This document shows positions 1 to 6,670 of a stretch of DNA of 7,021 bases, one piece after another; positions within the stretch are counted from its first letter, which is position 1; the number at the start of each line of letters is the position of its first letter. The notes beneath the pieces are model-generated. The model ran no database searches. It worked only from the letters and a program-made list of their open reading frames with translations, and was not told the origin of the DNA. A program made the translations under genes and the position numbers. This DNA comes from JBKHBQ01 sp046542305 (lineage in GTDB: Bacteria > Bacteroidota > Bacteroidia > Bacteroidales > 4484-276), in NCBI GenBank assembly GCA_046542305.1, contig JBKHBQ010000206.1, forward strand, positions 1 to 7,021, written 5' to 3'.

Positions 1-435
1 GCCGGTAATGCCAACGCCGGTTCCGTAAGGATCTGTTACTGCCCCGAACACATGGTGCTTCTTCTTGTCCTGATTGGCCTTGGCAAATATCTGCAACGCT
101 ACCGTGCTCGAGGTGATCACCATTTCGCAGGGGCCGTTCACGATTTCCCTGGCAATGGTATTTGCCGTGCCCATATCGCCCTGGGGGTTAAACCGCCGGA
201 TATTGCTCCGGTCGGCCGCCACCATACCTGATGCATCCAGCCGGTCGATCACACCGTTGATGTGGTTGTCGAGCAATGGCGTAGAAGTGATCTGCATAAT
301 GGCGATCTGAGGATATTCCTGTCGCGGTTGTCCGGCATACGATCGCCGCTGCTCCATATCCGACAGCAAGAGGATCGCCGATGCCAGCAGTATAAGCAAT
401 ACGATCAGCCATAGATTTTTGATCATTTTTTTCAT
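1..435 (-). CDS. ABC transporter substrate-binding protein, ABC_sub_bind (TrpX-like) family, partial (N-terminal part)
   Basis: The reading frame is open from an ATG at 435 to the left edge, giving 145 codons with no stop; the C-terminal half lies outside the window. Residues 1-26 (start MKKMIKNLWL) are a charged end followed by a hydrophobic stretch, fitting an uncleaved signal anchor or signal peptide. The rest matches the ABC_sub_bind (DUF534/TrpX) pattern: a first strand IAIMQITSTPLLD at about 44-56 followed by a helix, FNPQGD at 82-87 leading into TANTIA, a VITSSTVALQIFA segment at about 106-118, and FGAVTDPYGTGV at 130-141. Family members bind small ligands, in some cases aromatic amino acids, for an ABC importer; the ligand here is unknown. 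A GAGGGG on the minus strand at 453-448, 12 nt before the ATG, may act as ribosome binding site. A second ATG at 426 is possible. The gene follows the anti-sigma-like gene after 58 bp with no visible terminator, so co-transcription is possible. Confidence 0.85.
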   Translation of the reverse strand, partial: MKKMIKNLWLIVLLILLASAILLLSDMEQRRSYAGQPRQEYPQIAIMQITSTPLLDNHINGVIDRLDASGMVAADRSNIRRFNPQGDMGTANTIAREIVNGPCEMVITSSTVALQIFAKANQDKKKHHVFGAVTDPYGTGVGITG

Positions 436-493
436 AACTGCATGTTTCCCCTCAATTATAAATCCCGGTAGTTTTCCATCATTTTTGTTTTTA

Positions 494-1183
494 TCAATCT
501 GCAAAAAACTGCTTCGAGGTCAGCAGCGAATGTTGCTGATAAATTTTTACCATCACCGGCGAAGACAAGTTGCTTTCCTTTTTCAGGATCACCTGGTATG
601 CCGTTTTGCCGGCGGAGGTAAAACTGACGGCTCCCATTTCCATATCCGTCGCCTGACTTCCGCCCTGGGTAAGAAATCCTGATTTAACCGGCACATAATC
701 CTGATCGGAGAACATGATTTCCGCAACGGTTTCCTCGCTGCTTTCTGAAAAGAAATTCAGGTAGTACATATCATCAATCACATACGGAACAAGCCTGATA
801 CTGGTATTGGCCCGCTCGAAGTAAAGTCCAGATTCGGAAGTACCTATCATGCTTCCCCTTAGCTGTGTGTCATCAATGTCTTCGCTGAGCCAAAGCCAGG
901 TAAGGCCCGATCCCAGGAGCAATCCGAGCATCAACATTGCGGCATATCTCAGGAGAAAACTATGGTAGGCTCTTCCTGCGGCAGGCCGGGTCTCTTCCGC
1001 TGCCGGTCGGTTACCATATGCAGGCCGGGTAGGCGGTTCCTTTTCCTGCAGTTCAGCATAACGCTGCTTAGCCTGCTGATCCGAGTTCAGCAGTTTTTCC
1101 AGTTCTGCTTCCTGGTCAGGTGTAATGGTGCCGTTGAATTTCGCCGACAACAGCTCGTCGATCTTTTTTTTGTTCGTTGTCAT
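494..1183 (-). CDS. Anti-sigma-factor-like single-pass membrane protein
   Basis: This is a 229-residue protein. Residues 8-45 (IDELLSAKFNGTITPDQEAELEKLL) have the helix, turn, helix layout seen at the N-terminus of many Bacteroidota FecR-type and ECF anti-sigma factors (a run like LL..FL.G.LS.EE..EL...L). It lacks the His and Cys residues of zinc-binding anti-sigma domains. A Pro/Ala/Arg-rich linker at about 49-71 leads to one membrane helix at about 78-99 (FLLRYAAMLMLGLLLGSGLTWLWL). Residues 100-229 would be outside the cytoplasm and look beta-rich; I do not recognise a FecR domain there. The gene begins 16 bp after the PrsW-type protease gene stops, so the two are almost certainly one operon. 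A membrane anti-sigma-like protein beside a PrsW protease suggests it is the protease substrate (inference). No sigma factor gene is seen. It could instead be an unrelated bitopic membrane protein with a similar N-terminal helix pair. Confidence 0.75.
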   Translation of the reverse strand: MTTNKKKIDELLSAKFNGTITPDQEAELEKLLNSDQQAKQRYAELQEKEPPTRPAYGNRPAAEETRPAAGRAYHSFLLRYAAMLMLGLLLGSGLTWLWLSEDIDDTQLRGSMIGTSESGLYFERANTSIRLVPYVIDDMYYLNFFSESSEETVAEIMFSDQDYVPVKSGFLTQGGSQATDMEMGAVSFTSAGKTAYQVILKKESNLSSPVMVKIYQQHSLLTSKQFFAD

Positions 1184-1199
1184 TTTATGTTAATTAGCG

Positions 1200-2222
1200 T
1201 TATTTCTTTAACAGATTTAGCTTCCACAGCTCCCTGTAGTTCATTCTTACGAGCGGACGCAGGGCCAATTCGCCGGCCTTCCCGATCTGCCGGCGCAGAT
1301 GTTGCAGTTCAAGAAGCTTTTCGCCGGTTCCGGGTTCTTCCATGACAGGAAAGCCGTTTTCCCTGAGCATCAGGTTTCGCTTGGCTTTTATGGAAAGTTC
1401 AAGGTACAGGCTGATGTAACAATACAAATCCACAATCACTTCCGGGCCGAAATATTTCCTGAGCGACGCCAGATATTCGCCGGCGCGGGTCTGCATCATT
1501 CTCCCCTGCCTGATCATGCGCAGCATCTGCACCTCATTGCTGAATTCAATCTCCAGCCAGTTTTGCAACATGAAATGGCTTTTTTGAAATACCAATATAA
1601 AAACCAAAGGCCATACAATGAGCAAAAAAACCGTTTGCAAAAATGGATTCAAAAAGAAGTGATTGTAGGCGCTGTGCAGCATAATTGCCGTTAAAAGCCC
1701 TGCCCAAACGGCAACGTATACCGGTTTATTACGCTGTATGCCATTCATGAGCAGCATGGCCACTACCGCCGTATTTCCACCATGCATGATTGCCGTACCG
1801 AATCCGCGAAGCAGCCACACCACCTGATCGTGCCCGTTCCCGTGGCTCATAAGATAGGTCATGTTCTCGGCAAGTGCGAAGCCGGTTCCGGCCGCAAATC
1901 CATATATAGCCGCATCCACGGTAAATCCGATCCTTTTGCGCGATACAAGAAAAACAAGCACAAGCGATTTCATCACCTCCTCGACAAGCGGTGAAAAATA
2001 GCGGGTATAATTGTTAAAAGTCAGGGCAAGGCTTTCGAAAGCTGCGGTGTTGACGTAAAATGAAACGACAGCCGAAACGATCCCCCAAAGGAGGCATAAC
2101 AGCAAAATGCTTTTACTTACCAGTTTAAAGCTGTCGAACCAGAATAGAACCACCAGAAATCCGGTTACAGGCAGGAAACTGAGGACATATTGCAGTATTC
2201 CGGTATCAAATGAGAACACCAT
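1200..2222 (-). CDS. PrsW-family intramembrane metalloprotease with C-terminal cytosolic extension
   Basis: This 340-residue polytopic membrane protein carries the PrsW (PF13367) motifs in order: EEVMK at 81-85 (the EExxK motif), FALAEN at 115-120 with Glu119, His147 in TAIMHGG, and MLHSAYN at 181-187 with His183 and Asn187. These conserved residues lie in or next to hydrophobic segments, as in the CPBP/PrsW group of membrane proteases, where they form the active site. In B. subtilis PrsW makes the first cut in the anti-sigma factor RsiW. Membrane helices are visible at about 10-29, 36-56, 78-94, 103-122, 138-160, 167-186 and 193-212. Residues from about 215 to 340 are soluble, charged and helical, and extend past the usual core; their role is unknown. 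The start is the ATG at 2222. It is the first gene of a likely operon with the anti-sigma-like gene, 16 bp downstream. Family assignment is secure; the substrate is inferred from context only. Confidence 0.9.
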   Translation of the reverse strand: MVFSFDTGILQYVLSFLPVTGFLVVLFWFDSFKLVSKSILLLCLLWGIVSAVVSFYVNTAAFESLALTFNNYTRYFSPLVEEVMKSLVLVFLVSRKRIGFTVDAAIYGFAAGTGFALAENMTYLMSHGNGHDQVVWLLRGFGTAIMHGGNTAVVAMLLMNGIQRNKPVYVAVWAGLLTAIMLHSAYNHFFLNPFLQTVFLLIVWPLVFILVFQKSHFMLQNWLEIEFSNEVQMLRMIRQGRMMQTRAGEYLASLRKYFGPEVIVDLYCYISLYLELSIKAKRNLMLRENGFPVMEEPGTGEKLLELQHLRRQIGKAGELALRPLVRMNYRELWKLNLLKK

Positions 2223-2285
2223 AATTTTTTATCTCAGAAAATATTAGCTCACCATTATCCGCAGGTCAGTATTTACGGCCTTTGA

Positions 2286-2293
2286 CAAATTTA
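2286..2293 (-). promoter_or_regulatory. Possible Bacteroidota -7 box upstream of the PrsW gene
   Basis: Read on the minus strand, 2293-2286 is TAAATTTG, an exact match to the TAnnTTTG -7 consensus of Bacteroidota housekeeping promoters. It lies about 63 bp before the ATG at 2222. No good TTTG is found 19-21 nt further upstream, so this is only half a promoter. An 8-bp palindrome, GGTTAACC, at 2305-2312 sits between the expected -33 and -7 positions and could be an operator, or chance. Confidence 0.25.
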
Positions 2294-2400
2294 GAAAAAT
2301 AGATGGTTAACCGCTGTTTTTTAAGAAGGAATTTACATAATCAGGGGCAAATTCAGTAATCACACCGGAATTTAATTGATACAGACAGGAAAAGCCGGAT

Positions 2401-3291
2401 TTATTGTTCTTCTTTGATAAGGGTAATCTCCATGGCTGCCGAGGCGATGTTGATATCGTCGTGTTTATTGATTTCGTCGAGCAGCCGGGTGTATATTTTA
2501 TCTTTGATAACACGGCGCAACTGGTAATCGACGATAAAACGAAGAGTGTAAGTGATAAAATTTTCGTCGAAGGTAATTGTTACCCTGGGCTGCACCCGTG
2601 CTTCCTCCAAACGGTATTTGTTTCTGAGTTTGTCCCAGCGGTTTTCACTGGCTTTGGTGTATTCGCCGCAAACTTCCCACAGCACATCCGAAAAGACCTT
2701 CCGCGCCAGCTCATAATTGCTTTCCGTACGGATGGGCACCCTGATCTCATCCCACAAAAATGGATATTCTGCCGAGTAATTATGAATGCTTTCTTTGAAT
2801 ACAAAACTGTTGGCCACCGTAATGATGCTTCCGTTGTAGAGGTCACCGTCGATCCAGTCGCCCATTTCCATGATGGTGGTGCTGAGCACACCAATGTCGA
2901 TGATGTCGCCCTTATTGTCGCCGATTCTCACCCTTTGCCCCACGCCAACCACACCGGTCACGATGATATACATCCATCCGGCCAGGCTCATGATCACCTC
3001 CTGCAGGGCAAAAGCAATGCCCGCGCCGGCCACTCCCAGCGCCACGCCTATGTTTCCGAGTTTGTCGCTGTAAACGAAAAGAATAACCGACACCACCAGA
3101 AAATATCCGAAGAAATTAACTGCCTTTCGCGCCCGGTACTTATTGCCGGTGCTTTTCATGGTTCGGATCAGTCCCTTCTTGATAATTGAAGTGATAATTA
3201 CCACGATGATGATTCCCGCCAGAATGGTGAGCAGGCGCTGCACAAAAGGGAATTGGAGCCAATCGGATATGGTGGTGCTAAGTTGATCCAT
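2401..3291 (-). CDS. MscS-family small-conductance mechanosensitive ion channel
   Basis: From the ATG at 3291 this is a 296-residue inner-membrane channel that would open under membrane tension and release solutes during hypo-osmotic shock. Membrane helices lie at about 17-37 and 60-74. The pore helix TM3 at about 79-112 is Gly/Ala-rich (GVALGVAGAGIAFALQEVIMSL), as in MscS. The beta domain follows at about 117-173, with VGQRVRIGDNKGDI and the later ITVANSFVFKESIHNYS, which match the family's G..V.I....G.V and ..PN......I.N.S patterns. The rest is the alpha/beta cytoplasmic vestibule. Three TM helices and this length fit a plain MscS. The start is uncertain: the frame is open further, to an ATG at 3309 and a TTG at 3363, but the 3291 start gives the usual short N-terminus and TTG starts are rare in this group. 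It is divergent from the propeller gene, and 178 bp separate its stop from the PrsW gene. Confidence 0.92.
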   Translation of the reverse strand: MDQLSTTISDWLQFPFVQRLLTILAGIIIVVIITSIIKKGLIRTMKSTGNKYRARKAVNFFGYFLVVSVILFVYSDKLGNIGVALGVAGAGIAFALQEVIMSLAGWMYIIVTGVVGVGQRVRIGDNKGDIIDIGVLSTTIMEMGDWIDGDLYNGSIITVANSFVFKESIHNYSAEYPFLWDEIRVPIRTESNYELARKVFSDVLWEVCGEYTKASENRWDKLRNKYRLEEARVQPRVTITFDENFITYTLRFIVDYQLRRVIKDKIYTRLLDEINKHDDINIASAAMEITLIKEEQ

Positions 3292-3390
3292 AAGGAGCAA
3301 AGTTAACATTATTCTCAACAGTGCATTGGATCGAGGGCTCTGTTTTATTGCTTCTCGCAACAAAAAAAATCATTACAAAATCATTCACAT

Positions 3391-3422
3391 CTTGCCACAC
3401 GAAATTTGTTTTTTTATATTCG
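3391..3422 (+). promoter_or_regulatory. Candidate Bacteroidota promoter for the propeller operon
   Basis: CTTG at 3391-3394 (consensus TTTG) is followed after 20 bp by TATATTCG at 3415-3422 (consensus TAnnTTTG). Each box has one mismatch and the spacing is within the usual 19-21. Transcription would start near 3428, about 20 nt before the ATG at 3449. It lies in the AT-rich divergent region between this gene and the mscS-type gene. The match is imperfect and the region is AT-rich, so chance is possible. Confidence 0.4.
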
Positions 3423-3448
3423 CCCGGTTTTTAAAAGACTTTTGACAC

Positions 3449-4744
3449 ATGACCACACAAAAAAATGAACACACACGCGGATGTGCCGCGCCCATGCGGC
3501 ACGTCCTGAAGCGATGGCTTCTCTACGGCCAACTGGCTGTATTTTTGATGTTTAACTTATCCGCTTTTTCGCAAAAGGCCGTAACCAATTCCTGGGAACA
3601 GTTCAGGGGCGCAAACGGTGCCGGAGTAATTTCCGGGGCCGAATTGCCCGAAAACTGGGCTTTGTCCAAACCCGCACTCCTGTGGACCCTGGACGTGGGC
3701 AACGGGTTTTCGGAAGTGGCCGTAAAAGGCGATGTGGCGTACATCCAGTCCAGCGACACCCTCGACGGCGGCTACGAATTCCTTGCTGCTCTGAATGCAG
3801 ATACGGGTGAAGAACTGTGGAAAACACGAATCGATTCACTCTGGGTAGAAAATGACGGCTGGGGCCACGGCCCACGGTCGACGCCTGCCATCGGCGAGGA
3901 GATGGTATATTGCCTGAGCGGTTGCGGCAGGTTCTGCGCACTGAAGCCGGGCAGCGGCGAGATCGCCTGGTCGAAAAGCCTGGTGACGGATTACGGTGCC
4001 CGCACACCCCGATGGGGATTCAGCACCTCCCCGGTGATCGCAGAAGATATGGTGATCATCGAAACCGGCGGCACCGAACAGCGCGCCGTGACCGCTTTCG
4101 ACGCCATAACCGGAGAGATCCGCTGGAGCAAAGGCAATGGTGCAGCCTCGTACTGTACACCCGCCATCGTAGAACTCGAAGGCCAACAACAACTGGTTTA
4201 CGCCCTCGATACCATGCTGATCGCTTTCGATCCGCAGGGAAACGAAATCTGGAGCTACCGCATGCCCTTGCGCGCGCCCATCACCATGCCGGTGTTTATC
4301 GCACCCGATAAGTTTTTTCTTGCTTCCGAAGGTGCCAACAGCGGATTCATCGTCCAGGTAAAGGATAATGAGGCTACTGAAGTTTATTCGGGACGCACCA
4401 TGCTCACCAACTGGAGCACGGCCTGTTATCATGAAGGTTATCTGTACGGCTTCTCACGCGCAAAACTGGTTTGCATGTCGGTTGAAACCGGAAAAATGAC
4501 CTGGGGGGAAAGAGGATTTGGCAAAGGCAGTTTGATGATCCTTAATGGCAAACTTGTGATCATGGCCGACCAGGGCGAACTGGTGTTAGCTGAGGCCAAT
4601 CCTGAAGCATTTACCCCGCTCTACCGCGAACAGGTGCTCGAAGGCAGGTCGTGGACGGCCCCATCGTTTGCCAACGGAAAACTTTTCGTGAGGAACCACT
4701 CCAAAATGTCGTGTTACAGCTTAACCAACAACAAAATGCTATGA
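3449..4744 (+). CDS. Secreted PQQ-like (BamB-type) beta-propeller protein
   Basis: This 431-residue protein has a signal peptide: basic RHVLKRW followed by a hydrophobic stretch ending LSAFSQ at about 42, so it should be in the periplasm or on the outer membrane. If translation starts at Met16 (position 3494) the signal peptide is of normal length; the ATG at 3449 gives a long n-region. Mature residues 49-61 (WEQFRGANGAGVI) match the W.QFRG.N..G motif that opens many secreted PQQ-like propellers in Bacteroidota, Planctomycetes and Verrucomicrobia. Blade repeats with the A.TGE..W pattern occur at about 116-128, 165-178, 217-230, 260-272 and 345-355. Such proteins usually do not bind PQQ; they act as protein-binding or assembly scaffolds (BamB) or have no known role. 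Residues 155, 159 and 163 are cysteines spaced four apart. Its stop overlaps the next start (ATGA, 4741-4744), so the two genes are translationally coupled. The precise function is unknown. Confidence 0.88.
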   Translation: MTTQKNEHTRGCAAPMRHVLKRWLLYGQLAVFLMFNLSAFSQKAVTNSWEQFRGANGAGVISGAELPENWALSKPALLWTLDVGNGFSEVAVKGDVAYIQSSDTLDGGYEFLAALNADTGEELWKTRIDSLWVENDGWGHGPRSTPAIGEEMVYCLSGCGRFCALKPGSGEIAWSKSLVTDYGARTPRWGFSTSPVIAEDMVIIETGGTEQRAVTAFDAITGEIRWSKGNGAASYCTPAIVELEGQQQLVYALDTMLIAFDPQGNEIWSYRMPLRAPITMPVFIAPDKFFLASEGANSGFIVQVKDNEATEVYSGRTMLTNWSTACYHEGYLYGFSRAKLVCMSVETGKMTWGERGFGKGSLMILNGKLVIMADQGELVLAEANPEAFTPLYREQVLEGRSWTAPSFANGKLFVRNHSKMSCYSLTNNKML

Positions 4745-5925
4745 AAAATATTACAGGTTTATTAATCCTGCTGATGCTGATATCGGCAGGATTGGGGAAT
4801 ATTTCGGCACAAACCGCCGACGAGATCATCAGCAAACATATCGAAGCGCACGGAGGCATGGAAAACTGGAATGCGATCCAATCCATGAAGATCACCGGAC
4901 AGTTTACCGCTTTCAGCGAAACCAAGCCCTACACCGAGGTGAAAGCCCGTGGCGGGAAATATTTCTCCGACCACTATAAAGGCCAGCATCGCGTGATCGA
5001 AGGATGCGACGGCAGCGTTTACTGGGTGAATGATCCCTGGTTCGATTATCCTTTCCCCCACCTCGCCAACGATGCCGAAGCCAATGTTATCCGTCAGAAG
5101 GCTGTTTTTTGCACACCATTTTTCGATTATCGCGATCATGGCTTCAAAGTAGAATATCAGGGCATGGATGAAGCCGAAGGACGCGACTGCCATAAGCTGA
5201 TACTAACCCGTGAAAACGGACTGACGGAAACCTGGTTTCTCGATGCGGAAACTTTTCTGGAAGTGATGACCCTTTCGCAATGGGCCGACTTTGCAGCGCC
5301 TGAGTCACAGGAAGCTTTTTATGATGATTTCAGGGAAGTAAACGGCGTGGTAATCCCTTTCTACACCGAACGCGTCTTCAGCATCCGGCACCGGGTTACC
5401 CAAATTGAGGAAATCCAATTCAACACCAGCCCTGATCCTTCACTTTTCGAAATGCCGCTCTCCCCTGAAATGGAACGGCTTAGCTTTATGAAGGGTGAAT
5501 GGGATGTGGTGCTCGAAACCATGTCGAGAGGCGGGCGGCTTACGTTTGCAGATTCCACTACTTCAAGGATCGGATTTTTGCCACATAAAAATTTCCTGCA
5601 GGAAGATATCACCTACGCTACCTATTTCCCGATCGAAAAAATGAACCAGATCACCTATAACTCGGGGCTGAACAAATACCTGTTTACCACCTATAACGGC
5701 TTTTATTCACGCCTCTCCGTTTTTCAGGGCGATTTTGCAGGAGATACCCTGGTGCTGGAGGATTCGCAGGTGAGATTCAATGAAGACGAGATTACGGATA
5801 TGGGGAAATACCGTATTTATCCAAAAGATAAAAACAGCATGGTGGTAGAACTCGACCAGTCGCGCGACGACGGCGCCAACTGGACCACCATGCAACGCTT
5901 TACCTATACCAGGAAAAACGATTAA
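4741..5925 (+). CDS. Secreted two-domain protein: LolA-like N-terminal domain and DUF1579-like C-terminal domain
   Basis: The start is placed at the ATG at 4741, which overlaps the upstream stop. It gives 394 residues with a clean signal peptide, MKNITGLLILLMLISAGLGNISAQ, cut near 24; a longer in-frame start at 4651 would bury this peptide. Residues 25-240 (ADEIISKHIEAHGGMENWNAIQSMKITG) match the opening of the LolA/LolB-superfamily outer-membrane lipoprotein-sorting-like proteins common in Bacteroidota, followed by alternating strands and a YFDAETF-like segment (TETWFLDAETFLEVM, 162-176). Residues about 245-394 (LSFMKGEWDVVLET, then GFLPHKNFLQEDITY, ITYNSGLNKYLFTTYNGF and a final RFTYTRK) look like a DUF1579-type lipocalin-like barrel. 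Both domains are expected to bind lipid-like or hydrophobic ligands in the envelope (inference from folds). It is not canonical LolA, which is about 180-200 residues. It is followed directly by a terminator, which closes the two-gene operon. Confidence 0.8.
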   Translation: MKNITGLLILLMLISAGLGNISAQTADEIISKHIEAHGGMENWNAIQSMKITGQFTAFSETKPYTEVKARGGKYFSDHYKGQHRVIEGCDGSVYWVNDPWFDYPFPHLANDAEANVIRQKAVFCTPFFDYRDHGFKVEYQGMDEAEGRDCHKLILTRENGLTETWFLDAETFLEVMTLSQWADFAAPESQEAFYDDFREVNGVVIPFYTERVFSIRHRVTQIEEIQFNTSPDPSLFEMPLSPEMERLSFMKGEWDVVLETMSRGGRLTFADSTTSRIGFLPHKNFLQEDITYATYFPIEKMNQITYNSGLNKYLFTTYNGFYSRLSVFQGDFAGDTLVLEDSQVRFNEDEITDMGKYRIYPKDKNSMVVELDQSRDDGANWTTMQRFTYTRKND

Positions 5926-5946
5926 CCTGGATCTGATGCAAATCTG

Positions 5947-5979
5947 AAAACCCGCAGTCATAAGGCCGCGGGTTTTTTT
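5947..5979 (+). terminator. Rho-independent terminator of the propeller / LolA-like operon
   Basis: AAAACCCGC (5947-5955) pairs with GCGGGTTTT (5968-5976) around a 12-nt loop, and the right arm runs into seven T residues (5973-5979) with more T after one A. It begins 22 bp after the stop at 5925, and is the only clear intrinsic terminator in the window. Confidence 0.82.
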
Positions 5980-6002
5980 ATTTTTGACAAAAAATTACGG
6001 CC

Positions 6003-6665
6003 ATGAAGCAAACCGATTATGAATTGCTGATCGATGAAACTGAGATTTTCGTAAAACAGCAGCTTTCAGGTGCGGAAGGAGGCCACGACTGGTGGCATGG
6101 ATACCGGGTATGGAAAACGGCGCAAAAGATCGCCGAAGCCGAAAATGCCGATCGGCTGGTGGTAAACCTGGCATCGCTGCTGCACGATATTGCCGATGCT
6201 AAATTTTTCGGCGGAGATGAGGAAATCGGACCTGCCCGCGCAAAATCTTTTTTGGAATCCCATGATGTACATCAGGAGGTGATTGACCATGTGCTGAACA
6301 TCATTCGCAATATGTCGTTTAAAAGCAGCTTTGGCCAGGTGGATTTCCGGTCGAAGGAAATGGAAGTGGTTCAGGATGCCGACCGGCTGGATGCCATGGG
6401 AGCCATCGGCATTGCGCGGGCTTTTAATTACGGAGGCTATAAAAACCGGCCAATGTACGATCCCGCCATCCCGCCAAACTTACAAATGAGCAAGGAAGAA
6501 TATAAGCAGGGCTTGTCGCCGAGCATCAACCATTTTTACGAAAAACTGCTGCTGTTGAAAGACCGGATGAATACCGAAAGCGGAAAAAGAATGGCCGGAG
6601 AACGGCACCGGTTTATGGAAAAATTCCTGGAGCGGTTTTACCGGGAGTGGGATGGGGAGGTGTGA
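6003..6665 (+). CDS. HD-domain phosphohydrolase, YpgQ/YedJ-like
   Basis: This 220-residue cytosolic protein has no signal peptide. The HD metal-binding motif set is complete: His32 in GHDWWHGYRVWKTA (27-40), His61-Asp62 in LLHDIAD, and the distal Asp125 or Asp127 in VQDADRLDAMGAIGIARAF (123-141). The phrases HDWWH, LLHDIAD and QDADRLDAMGAIGIAR are the signature of the small YpgQ/YedJ group. B. subtilis YpgQ is reported to be a metal-dependent nucleoside triphosphate pyrophosphohydrolase; that activity is inferred here from family. Length fits the group (about 205-230). The gene has its own 77-bp upstream gap containing the terminator of the previous operon, so it needs its own promoter or read-through; I see no good promoter boxes. 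The ATG at 6003 follows an A-rich leader. No terminator follows: the 10-bp repeat array starts five bases after the TGA. Confidence 0.92.
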   Translation: MKQTDYELLIDETEIFVKQQLSGAEGGHDWWHGYRVWKTAQKIAEAENADRLVVNLASLLHDIADAKFFGGDEEIGPARAKSFLESHDVHQEVIDHVLNIIRNMSFKSSFGQVDFRSKEMEVVQDADRLDAMGAIGIARAFNYGGYKNRPMYDPAIPPNLQMSKEEYKQGLSPSINHFYEKLLLLKDRMNTESGKRMAGERHRFMEKFLERFYREWDGEV

Positions 6666-6670
6666 AAGCG

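Noticed and set aside
188..412. 74-codon minus-strand open frame starting MADRIAYTAG
   Set aside because: It is another frame of the ABC_sub_bind gene; the frame from 435 has clear family motifs and this one has none.
962..1345. 127-codon plus-strand open frame antisense to the PrsW and anti-sigma-like genes
   Set aside because: It lies across two supported minus-strand genes, has no recognisable domain and a composition typical of an antisense shadow.
2335..2400. Possible terminator after the channel gene (weak AAATTC/GAATTT hairpin on the minus strand)
   Set aside because: The stem is short and AT-rich, the loop is 13-14 nt, and no T tract follows it.
2404..3189. 261-codon plus-strand open frame opposite the channel gene
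   Set aside because: It is antisense to a clear MscS-family gene and its protein has no family features; length comes from the codon bias of the real gene.
4651..4740. Upstream extension of the LolA-like gene (30 more codons)
   Set aside because: The start at 4741 gives a clean signal peptide and a typical ATGA overlap; the extension lies inside the coding end of the propeller gene and would bury the signal peptide.
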